From Micromussa lordhowensis (lineage: Eukaryota; Cnidaria; Anthozoa; Scleractinia; Lobophylliidae), in NCBI GenBank assembly GCA_964020085.1, contig OZ026601.1, positions 4,301,183 through 4,365,182 on the forward strand: DNA of 64,000 bases, written 5' to 3'. Positions within the stretch are counted from its first letter, which is position 1; each line of letters starts with the position of its first letter. The notes beneath the pieces were generated by a model that was not told the origin of the DNA, did no database searches, and worked only from the letters and a program-made list of their open reading frames with translations. The translations under genes and the position numbers were made by a program. Below, one piece after another: positions 1-12,500 of this stretch.

Positions 1-102
1 CTCAATGAAAATCTTGGCCACAACACTTTTTTCCTAGCGACAACCATGGTCCAAGGCATACCACCTTAGTTTAAAATGAAAACTCTGTAACATACAGTGT
101 AC

Positions 103-272
103 ATGCAAGGCTGCTGCCTAACAGGAGCCCAGTAGCCTGGGGCACCCAAGAAAGTCCTTTGGGCACCTAAATTTTTGCAGCAACTCCCAAAACATTACCT
201 GTGGGGCTCCTAATGTTTTGGCTTTTCCTCTTCTGGGCTCCTGAAATATTTGTTAGGCAACAGCCTTGTACA
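103..272. repeat. Inverted-repeat MITE-like element
   Basis: ACATGCAAGGCTGCTGCCTA..GGAGCCCAG faces CTGGGCTCCTGAAA..TTAGGCAACAGCCTTGTACATG. About 170 bp, no coding potential. Lies downstream of the last dynein exon found here. Confidence 0.65.
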
Positions 273-509
273 TGAATTCATAATAATTCAGATAAAATAA
301 TTATCAGTTCATATTCATGTTCACAGACATGTAGTCATGTGATCAACATGCCAATTAACCTTACAGCTGTACAGTCATGGACATGTACATGTAAGCTCAA
401 CATGAGAACTAAGAATGATCAGTCTCTAATTTTTGCTTTAACTATCAAAATAATAGAATGCACAGTTCCATAAGCAATCCTGGTAAGTTGTGTGGATCTA
501 CTGTGTTAC

Positions 510-3500
510 CAAGATTTCCAAAATACGTGCAACCATCCAAGTACACCTGTAAGAAGAATCTGAATTTAAAACTAGCATTATCACAAAAATAACCTTTTTG
601 AAGACTGTCTGTAGCCACTCCCGAATGGTATGTGATGACACATCACAATACTTCCACAGCTCTTGTCTCTTGTCAATGGCATTAAGGATGTCGATGACAT
701 GTTGCAAGTCATACTGGTTCCCCAGTATGATTGCCTGGCATTTACTGAGCTCTGACAGCTTGGAGCGAATGTTGACAAATTTCTCCTTAAGCTGTGAAAA
801 AAAGACCAGGTTACTACATACCGGTAATTATAAAAAGTTTTTTCTTGACAAAAGACGATGGTTAAAATAATGGTCTCTTCTTGGTGTCGTGTTTGGTCGT
901 TTTCCTGCTGTAGAGTACATGTACGTGTAAAATTTCCCAGTTTTTGTTCACTTTTGTTTTGTTTCTTTATTTGACACAACTGTCAGAGAATTGATAAAGA
1001 CAAAATACATGGGACACCTAAATACCATCTTACAACTTAGGCTTCATTAAATGTTCATCTCCCTTTCCTCTGAAATATCAACTAAAAATAATTATAACAA
1101 TGCTTGACTTACAGTAATAACCAGTACATTACACCTTTCTTTTTTTTTTCAGACAGTCTCACCTCTCTCATAGATTGAAGGATGGTTGATGGATTCTCAT
1201 TTGGATCTAGAAATTGTCCTGATGTAGCTGTCTTGCCAATTTCTTCTGCAGTTTGTTCCAAAGTCTGTTGACAAAATAATGGTCATTATTAGATGTTCAC
1301 AGTAAGCACTTAATGAGTGGCCTTGAGGGAAACAGTGAGTTTTGTTTCACGGGGAACCTCACTGTTCATCAAGGGGAAGCAAAACTCACTATTTCCTGCG
1401 GGAGCCGTTATTAAGTGACTTGTTATATACAGTACAGTTGTACCAACTCAAAAGTGCATTATTTTACATTATTTTTTAAAAAAAAGGCAAAAAATTATTT
1501 GCTTAAGAGCAGGTACAACAAATCTTGCAAGGGTTTCAAGATGCACAACCGGATAATATCTGCAAGTCAAAATTTCATGTTGTTGTTTCCCTAAGGAGTT
1601 GGTGAGTTTTGTTCTCCCTCAGGAGTTTTGACCCATGGCATGTGAAACGTTCTCCTCCAATTGGAAAACATATTTTAGCTGGAAGGTAAACAATTCACAT
1701 TACGCTTCATACAATGAAATTAAGGCCTCCTGCCTCACTAAGACAAATATCACACAAGGGTTTATTTATACACGTAATAATTATTATTACATGTGGGTGA
1801 TAATTGATTACATCACTTTGCAATATTTACTAGAAGTACTTGATAGTGAAGCAAAGAAATATTCTCACACTGATTGTCTCCAGCAGTTTCTCAGCGACTA
1901 GAGGTTTGTTGACTTCCACAAAGTCTGCTGCTTCCTGAAGACCAAACAAGAAACCTTCCCAAGTTACCCACACCTGAAAAAAAAAACAAAAAAAAACAAA
2001 TGTACAATCAATGTAAAAAGTCACTCACTCAGATCCCACAGGATTTGAAGAGGAATATTTTTCTTGACCCTGGGATTCAAATTTCTCCAGCTGAGTAGAT
2101 AGAAAGTTGAACTGTTGCCTCTTAGAATTAACCTCATCAGATGCAGTGTTACACGATGTACTTGATGGACGATTTTCCAGATGTTTGATGGCTTTACAAC
2201 CCCATTTATTACAGAATTAGTATTGGTGTTTCTGCTCCTACTTGCATTTGTTGCCGTCTTCTTTGCAGTTGGATGTGGGAAAACAATTGTAATTTCTGCA
2301 GATCTCAGGTTGCTTGGAATTCCCTTTGCAATATTTTGGACAGTATCGTGACAGATGGTTTGTCTCTCCACAATAGACCATTTTACAGTTGTTGGCAAAG
2401 TGACCTGGCCTCTGACTGGCAGCGAGGCTGGAGTTGACCTTGTTTTGATACAGACCTCTCTGCTTTTATTGTGCAAATCAAGTTGTTCTCATGCTAACTA
2501 GTTGACATTTACATGTACATGAGAAAAGCTTGAAGGTCTGTATCAAAGCAAGGTCACCTCCAGCCTCGCTTGCATTCATGGCCAGGTAACTAAGCACACA
2601 ACTGTAAAATGGCCTATTGTAAGAAGCCCTTTGCTGTCGTTGAGGGTGCTGATTTTGCAATTGAGGTTTTGCAGCGGTACATGTATGTAGTTGAAGAAAC
2701 AAACACATTAGGTGTTACTTTCCATTCAGAGGCAGTAGGCAGGATTTGAAATGACAACTCAACACAACAAGCCACTTCGACAGTGTCATTGAGCGTTTCA
2801 GAAAAAAATCATATGCTACCTCTCTCCCCCCCCCCCCCCCCCTTCATTCCAACGCTGGATGAATCTACCATGATGATGGTGACCTATAAACTGACTTACA
2901 CATTAATAAGAACACTCTGTACTTGAACCTAAAATAATAATTATTATTGGTGCTAGATTCAAGCCACAAACTCCACATCATTATGATTCTACCTTTTCCT
3001 CTCTCATTTCCTCTTCAGGAGTGAGTTGTCTGTAGCAGCTTCTTATCACCTGATGAAGCAAAAAGCAAAGCACACAGCATTAGGAAAGCAGCTAAAACTA
3101 ACAGACTGTACAGTAAAAAAACTATGACAACAGAAAACTTGTACATGAAGGTCAAAGAAAAATAATGGCAACTTATTTACAGCAGCTAGAATGTTTATTT
3201 CACCTCATAAAGATTCTTTATGTACTCCACTTTCTCTTTCAAACTGGGCACATGCTCTTTGACAGTCGAAAGCCTTTGCATAAAATCAGCAAAACCCTTG
3301 ATGTCTGTCTTCTGGTCTTTCAGAAGCTGAAGGAACACAAGAAAATACTGTACAAACAGGGTTTAACGAGTAAATGACTTCAAAGCCTAGGATTTCAAGT
3401 TTAACATTATACACTTACTGTATGGTCCCAAAGGAAACAGTTAGTTTTGTCTTCAAATGGTACTCGAATTGCTATTCGAGTACGGTGAACATTGATCGAG

Positions 3501-6500
3501 CTTGGTTGCCCAGATACCAAATGTGATCGGATATTTTGATGGAGACCAAGGACACTGCATGCTGCCTTAATAATCAATGTATAGCGAACTAGGGCTGGAA
3601 TTCATAGTCTTTATTCAAGTGTATCATTAATTATCACATGTTGATCTTTATACAATTTGGAATGAATACAATGTAGGCACTTGTAAGTTAAAAATTATGT
3701 CAATGACTACAAAGTGTACACATTCGGGCACAGGTTGTGTACACAACATTCACCCCCATGTTTACAAGTACATCAGTTTCAACTAATTAAATCAGCGGCC
3801 CATAGGGGCCTAGTATGGGTCCAATGACATGTACCTGTCCAGATAGGGTTCCAGAATGGGGTACAGAAGGGGAGATCCAGGTTTTGTACCGACCCCTTCA
3901 GGCACTTGCAATTTTGTTTGAAACTTTGACATATGTACTGGACATGCTTGTTGTTTTTCCAGATTGCTTTCAAAATCATGTGATTACCTACATGTAATGT
4001 ATGAATTGTAAAATCCTATACCTCAGATAACTGCTCCACATCTCTGACCTCCTCTTCAGAAAGTCTAATGACATCTAATACCACCATTTGTACTAGCTGC
4101 TTAAAGATGTTGTTCAACTTTGGAAGAGTCAAAACTTGAAGTTCATGACAGTCCACAAAGAATATCCCATTCTCTGTACAGAAATTCTTTGTGAGGCTGG
4201 ACACCTGCCCTCTCCAAGTCTTGATCTGATTTAGTTGTTGCTGTTATAAACAAAATGTTCTTTGTTCATTGGCTGGCTTTTACTAGCGACATACATTGTA
4301 AGCACTTGTTTAGAGAGAACAAGAATGAGCATCAGTGAAGCGTGCTTTACATGATTTTGGTATAAATCTACTAACGTTCTATCATGAATGCCGTTCTCTG
4401 TTTCGCTACACTGCTCATTACTGTATCCATTATTCTGTGATAGATAGCGAAACGTAGCGTAGCAGTGTGCCCTTAACAAAATGAAGGATGCTTCTTGGCA
4501 TTTTTGAAGTGTCTGAGCAGAGGAGTAAAGATAAAGTTTTGAGCGACTAGTACATGTAGATTTATACCAAAACAATTAGAATATTTGCTCTCGATTTCTA
4601 TGCATGATAGTTGACTCGGGTTAGCTGTGCCCTCATCAACTATCACATGATAGAAATCTTGAGCTCATAATCTAATTGCCTATTAGAAATACATGTAGCC
4701 CATCAGAAATGTACATGCAGGTTAGTTTAAAATCATGTTTCTATAACTTGATAGAAACACAGAACTAGCACGAGCTATTGACTTATGATGGTGTGAGCAA
4801 AGACAATTTACATTTTAATGATCAAAGTACACTTAAGTTGTTTTGAGTTATTTTTTTGGTGTGGAATTCTGTAAATGAAATAGAAAAATAATACATTTTA
4901 CATGTACATGCATGTTTCTGTTGAGTAAAAGAAATACTTGTGGAAGTTTGGAAGAACTTGAAAAAACTCTGGATACACTCTGTATGTATATATATGCAGC
5001 ATTGTTGAAATTCATCAAAACTGTACATGTACATGTATGTACCTCAATTTTTTGAGTTGGTTGTCCTCTCCAAGCATCCATTTCTCCACTGCCCCAGGAG
5101 GAAATGAATGCCTGGATGTTAGCCACCCAATCATACTCTTCACAAAACTCTTCCACTTCTTTAGCGGCTTCTGAAAGTAAATCTTCCTGTCGCTTGATAG
5201 CTCCTTTTATCTGCTTACTGTAAACCAAAATAACATCAGTGAAAACCTTTAAGGGCCTTACCTATGGATTCTACAGTATAAGCCAAGTACATGTATGGTG
5301 CACGCATGGATGAAGGCTACACGTATTTTGGGATAAAAATATAAGACATCTACAGTTAAACATTTTGTATCAATAAACAGAATCTGATGCATATAAAGTC
5401 AAATGAGTTGCCATGTAAAAAAGGAGAAATTTATTACATTTAAGGCTACAAATACATGTAATAAAGACCAGAGGATTCATTTATTCTTACTTTTACCAAC
5501 AGCAATTTGTTTCATTGGCTGTTTTGTTCAAATGTAGCTTCAAGGAAAAACAAAGATATTTAGACAAGCCAGGTTTATAGCCTTTGGATGCATCGGAAGT
5601 GACAAGCGTGACTGTCGAGGCAAAGCTGGCTACCATTGATGGAGACCCTGTTCTCTAGATTCACTCAGCCTTTGGCAATGAAGGCCAAATCGTGTATACC
5701 TCCAGCTAGCAAGCAAACTTCAGTTGCTCTTGGGATGTACAGAAACACATTTTACAGTAATTTCATTAGATTCTTTACATTTTGTGCCTTGTTTGGACAC
5801 AAAACTGCCAATGGACATGCAATATAATTATTTTGAAGGTGGTTGAGCTCAAGTTTCACCCCTACACTATGATGTTGTGAATATTTCAACGGGAAAATCA
5901 CAGGGTTTTCCTACAGTTTTAATAGGTTTTTCATGGTGTTGATTTGGGGGTTTTCATGGGGAAACTCCCATGAAAAAAGCATCAAAATCCATGAAAACCC
6001 TCTTAAAACCCTTTTACAAATTCCGATTTAAGGGCCCATGAAATTTCCATTCTGAAATCAAAAAATATTAAAAATTCATGAATATGCCATTACTGTTTGA
6101 CATGGTCATGAAACGTTATCTAATGGGATTTTCATGGTATTGAAAACAAACCATGAAACTTACCACCAGATTTTCATAGTGTTTATTTCATGGGCTTTTA
6201 ATGGCATGCAAAATTTATAGCCCATGAAAGTCAATTACCAGGGAATTTTCAATGGCCCATGAAACTTTTTTCACTAGTTTAATTACCTTTTCACAGTATT
6301 TTATGGTCCATGAGAAGGTGGAAAATACATGTAATCGACCTTGTGGCCTTGTCATGTCCACAATTCTGGTAGTTATAATTTATATACAATCAGGTTTTTA
6401 ATAGGAATCAGTGATTAGACATTATTTTCAAGAGTACAAAGTAATTCCTGGAACACTGTCTAGATACCTGATACCCGGCAGTCTGAAATTATTATAGAAT

Positions 6501-9500
6501 TTCCAGTAATACAGTACATAGTTTGTTTAGAAATGTCAAGCGATTTCAAGTATTATTATGGCATTGTAGTTGAGGAAATTTTTAGAGCTTGGGTCCACTG
6601 TAAAAATTAATGTTGATGTTTTGACACTTACTCTGACTACCCTCTTTCTGGAGTGGGATATTCTCAGTTATTTTAAGTACAATTAAAATAGTGTAATATC
6701 AGTTAAAGATTCATACAAGAAGGAGAGCAGTACGTGGGCTGAGGTCATTCTTCTCACATTTTGGAAATAATTATAAATGTGTGTAATGGTACATGTATCT
6801 TTATCTTATTAAATTCCATGATTCCTTCTTCAAACAGAGAGATATTAACCCATTGTCTCCCGTGCCGGCCGTAACCGGCCGTGCGAAAACCCACCCCCAA
6901 TTTCCCGTGCCGGCCGTAACCGGCCGTAAAAAGGCAGGTCAGGACAATTGCCCCTCCTACCCTCCCTGAAGATATTTTGGTCCTCCTATTGTTCTATTGT
7001 TGTTAAGGACAAATAAACCAATGAGAATGGACCTACTGAGCATATTTTAGACGACTTTAGGGGTCCTAGAAAGATGGTTTTTCGTCTTAAAATCATGCGC
7101 TCGAAAAGCGCAGGTAATCATGGCGCGTTGCACCACAAATCTACAAACTTCCAGGGTCTTGTTTTAATTCCTAAAACGGAGAAATTGCTTCTTTGGCATT
7201 TAAAATGAAAAGGAAAAACATAAATCGATGTTTTGGTGGTCTCAGAATGGAAGACCAAGGTGAATGGAGTCCTCAAACCTTTCTGGAGGAAAAATTTTTC
7301 CTTCCTTCAACCGCGGCGAAAACAAGGCGATCGTTGCACTTTCAAGTGGGTTTTGAATACAGATCGCGGATTTAAAGCAGCTGCCTGGACTTAAGAAAAC
7401 AAAAATGGTAATGTAGAGTATTAGTTCTAAGTCGAATTTAGCATTTACCACGAATGGCAAAGCCACGGCCGATAAAATAAGTTCAAAACTTGTAGGGAAA
7501 AACTCACGCTTTCGCTTTAGCGTGAATAATTAATTCGAACACGCGGTCATGCGGTAAATCACGTCCGTGAAATTTTGAACATTTTTGTGCTTTTAGATAA
7601 GTTTTTTTGCCTTGTGTTGAATGAAAATTTATTGTTATTGAACTCCCTGTCATGTTTCTTTCATTTGGTCGCCTTTATTTCGGAATTTTAGGTTTTAAAA
7701 GTGAACAGTATTTTGTCACGCTGAATTTCTGCATATTTAATTTACGGCGACTGCCGTGGTTTGTTTGTCTTGTGTATTCGCTTCCCTGAAATATATTTTA
7801 TTGAGCCTTGTTCAGCTTCTACAGAACTTTTGAGGAAAGAACTAGGTGGGCACTAAATTTACACAGTTGAAAAACGATTTATCTCAAGATAATTGGCTTG
7901 TTTTTGTCGTGTTTTTGATGTACAACTTTCATCTTTCTTTGGCCGCACTGTATAATTTCGTCGGGCGGCGAAAAAATTATCTGAATTTCTTCTTTTAAAT
8001 TGGTTTTTACTTGTGTTTTTCACCTTAATGGTCTGGTGTTTTCTTAAATGTTATACGTTACAGTAAGAATGAAAATTCTGTTTTACTCGGTTTCGCTTTG
8101 TCCTCTAAAGTCAAAAATTAACTCATTTTTGGGTATTCAATTTTCTCGGGTTTTGTCGCGCGGCAAAGGAAAAAATATAATTTCTTGTTTTCTTACAAGT
8201 TAAAGACATCAAGTTAAGTTCTTCCTGTTGATATTTTTTAATATTTTGGCTGTTCAGTTATTGAACTTTCAATAAACGAAGTCTTGAAACCTGACCTTGT
8301 GTCTGTGGTTACTGCGCATATGGTTTATTTTTTTGCTTTCGCTCGCTCTGAAATATTCCAAAAAACGCCAGGAAATTAGGGGTGGGTCGCGGACAGTTTG
8401 ATGCGGGGGTCAATGGGTTAATGAGTGCAATGAACATACATGTATTTCTTAATGAGATGTTCTTATGGAGTTAATATGCAATCTATAATTTTATCAAAAT
8501 TAATATTGGCTTAGCGGCTGGAAGGCTTTTCATGTGAAGACATTGTTGATCATTGCAATTATACACACAACTAAAGCAGTTGTGAATTTAAAGCCTCAAA
8601 TTAAAGTTCGAATCCCGTTCAGGTCTGACCTCTGACCTCTGCGATAACAGTGCAGTGTTCTACTGTATCAAGCCATCTGGGAGCTGGTAAGTAAGTCACA
8701 TACTGACTAGCTCACAGATGACTTGATAGCTATGTTTATTAGTAGAGTACTGCACCGGTATCGTAGAGGTCATGGGTTCAAATCCTGTTCAGGCCTGAAT
8801 TTTTTCCAGGCTTTAATTTCACAACTGCTTAAGTTGTGTGTATAACTGTGATGATCAACAATGTCTTCTTATCTTTCTCTGCAGTTCAAATATATGATCT
8901 TTCATATATTCATTTGTAGACTTCATGTGTTGTGAAAGGTATTGGTGTATATNNNNNNNNNNNNNNNNNNNNNNNNNNNNNNNNNNNNNNNNNNNNNNNN
9001 NNNNNNNNNNNNNNNNNNNNNNNNNNNNNNNNNNNNNNNNNNNNNNNNNNNNNNNNNNNNNNNNNNNNNNNNNNNNNNNNNNNNNNNNNNNNNNNNNNNN
9101 NNNNNNNNNNNNNNNNNNNNNNNNNNNNNNNNNNNNNNNNNNNNNNNNNNNNTTTATGACCCATTAAATTTTATTTTGGTCTATATTTCTGACTTTTCAT
9201 GGCCATGAACACATACTTTCATGACCCATTAAATTCAGGTCTGGCCAGTTTCTGACTTCCATTTCAATTTTATAGGCCATGAAATCTAGTAGTGGTATAT
9301 GTTTTATGACCAATTAAATTTAACTTTTATTTTTTCATGAATTTTCCATGAAAACAGATTTTAATGACCCATGATTAATTTCAGTTCTGGATCAGTAACG
9401 ACTTTTCATGGCCATGAAAAACATTTTCATGAGCCATGAAAGAATTTTCATGAAAAATGTATGGGTTTCAGTGAGGCCATGATAATAGGAAATTGCAATA

Positions 9501-12500
9501 TTCATGGCCCCTGAAAAAAGATAAGATGGGTCTTTCACAAGTATTTCATGGGATTTTTATGAAACTAAATTAATGTTAGTGATAGCCTTCTGAAGCTAAT
9601 GTACATGTAGATGAAAATGATTTGAAAATTCCCAACTATTACTCCAACACTTGCGCACATTTCCAAAGAGTTCCCAAGATACATGTACATGTAACCCAAA
9701 GTTTGCAAAAGAACATCATTCTTAATAATTATTTTCAAACTTTACGATTTTTCAACAATATTTGGAAGCTCGTGAGAAGAAAAGGTTCATGAATACAGTC
9801 TGAATTTTCCAGACACAATTATTTTGGAAGGCCATTGCGTGCTGCCTCAGTAATCAATGCTTCAAGTGTAAATTATTTATTCATATCAAATGATTATTCT
9901 CATACAACTTGACAAGCCAGTTTGGTTTAGATCCTCATAACCAAATACATGTAGGCGGCCTCACTTGAGAAATATACAGTGTATAAAACTTTTAACATGA
10001 ATTTCGACAAGCAAAGATCCTTGTTTAAGAAGGGGTCTAATTTAAAGTAATTCTTTTATTAGCCTCTCAGTGTTTAACAACAACATAAGCACTCATTTTT
10101 CTCTTGCTGGATTCTGAATGGCTAAAAAATGTAATTTTGGGATTCCATTTCAACAAGTTGTGCTGTGCTGCATTGCATTGCGCCGCGTTGCCTCACATTG
10201 GGTTGCAGTGAACCAGTTAAAACTGGAACCCAATTAAAAGCGGAACCCAAGACATGTACAGGTAGCTGGCAAAGTATGTGAAAAAGTCTGAGACCAAGTC
10301 AAACGCCAAGTACTTTCAAAACTCCTGAGTAAAAAGCACTTCAATCAGTATCTACTGTACATGTACATGAATGTTGCAGGTCAAAATGAAATTTAGGTTA
10401 AAATGATTTTAACCTAGTTTGATTCTCAATTTCCTTTGTCCTCTAACCCTAATTATTCATGATCCATGAATAATCAGGGTCAAGAACAAAGGAATTTCAT
10501 GTTAACCTAAATTTCATTTTGACCTGCAACATCAACACTACTTACTTCTTGTGCATGATATTCATCAGTTTTTCCTTGGTCAGCGGGCTCCTATCAATCG
10601 TAAAATCCTGGAAACGTTGCCCTTCCACCATCAAGCCCCCATCACGCTCTTGCCGAAAACACAACTCCAGAGTGGCCTGCCGTGTCATGTCTCTTACACT
10701 CATTAGTTCAGAATTCAAACCATCCAAGTCTTCATTTATCTCATCATCTGTACGTGTCCCTGAACTAGGGCTCAGGCTAGTGTCTCGTTCTCCATGCAGT
10801 GTCTGCACAAAACAAAAATGACATGTACAGGTATGATGGATGCTTAATATTTAAAACAGTTAATGACACAGTAAAAGTTTATTTAAGTTTATGAACTACA
10901 GAGTACAGCCCTACATGTACAGTGTACATGTAGGTGGCTTAAACATCAACACTGTACATGTTGTACACGTATCATGTCTTAATACATGTAATTACTGAAT
11001 TCGCAAAGTATCACATAATCCTCTTGGATCAGAAGCTACATGTACACAATCATGTAGTCCATCGCAGATCAAAACACCCTGTATTTCGGTCGATTTTTCC
11101 TGACAATGTTGCCAGTGCCTTATCTATACTTATGGGGTGAGATAGGTTTTATGACAGTTTAGGCATAGTTCATTTTCAATGTCAATTAACACAATGTGAA
11201 TCTTACAAGCAATATGTACATGTGGGCAAGGTTTGAACGAGAAACATCGACAACTGGGAGTTAACACACAATGTGATGGAGCATTAACTAAGGAACAAAA
11301 TTCACCTAGGGGCTACAAAGGCAGTGTAAAATGTTCATGTACAGTGTACTTGTAGTATGTGGTCAAAAGGTACTTATTGCTAAATCAGTCCCTATAATTA
11401 ATTTTTAGCTATTGTACATGTAAGTATAAGAGGCTCTCTACATGTACAGTGTAAATATCATCAAGCAGAAATACATGTAGTACAATGAATTCATTTACAT
11501 TCTTCCATTTACAATCATCTACATGTATTTAGTAGATTGCAGTACAAGTGCAGTATTGTTTTATACCAGTATGTGCAAACTACTACAATGCAACTACTGA
11601 TCTTACATTACAAGTGCAAATTACAAGGGTAAATTACAGTTGATTGTAACATGTCCTTTTAACCCCACCTTTTTAATTCAAGTCTACAAGTAATATCAAA
11701 TGTTCTTACCATAGGTGTCGCACGCGACATAGGTGTCACACGTGACACCTGATGTTGTCTTCCAGTGAGCAATATTTCAGAGTGTTTTGCAATACCATAT
11801 ACAAACTTCTCAATATCACCAACCATTTTCTTTCCTTTTTTCTTATCACTTTGAAGTGCAAAATCATTTAACTCCTTATTATTTGCATTATCATGCACTC
11901 CATCTGCTGTTTTCTCCTGGAATTGTTGCACTTTGCTTCCCAGCTCCATGGCATGTGAAAGATTACAGCTAGCACTAATGACATTTCCCACTGCAATGTC
12001 AACAGCATCAGCAAACTGCTTGATAGATGGTGATAGGGTCAGCTTGTGATCATCTCCAAAGACAATATTAGCCGAGAAAAGTGCATCTCTTTCAGGTCGG
12101 GGGCCAGGCATCATTTCATCCACGAACCTGGAAATGTTCCCCTGAACTAATGTCAAGAGATTTGAGACAACAATGTGGTCGACCAGACGTACAAAGGTAC
12201 CAAGTCTTTTGACTTCATCGCGAGCAAGCTTCAGATTGTGTTGCCTGATCGCCCTCTTCTTCTTAGCAACCGCCAAAGATTCTTGATAATTATGGCGATG
12301 GTTCTTCACCTGGCCTTCACAGTATTCCAGATACTCAAAGCAACTCTCTTGTGTTTTATCGACAATCATCTGGCAGTAGTTGAAAAATTTCTCCATGTAT
12401 CTGTAGCCTGTATCGCAAGTTCTCAAAATGGTGCCCTCAAACTCTTCCAGGGAGTAGGAGAAACTGACATCAAACGGGAGGAATGTTATCTTTTGCAGAT

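Noticed and set aside
598..870. Plus-strand open frames overlapping the dynein exons
   Set aside because: They are antisense shadows; the minus strand carries the conserved heavy-chain sequence and consistent splice sites.
8910..9208. Open frames crossing 8953-9152
   Set aside because: They consist almost entirely of N and have no meaning.
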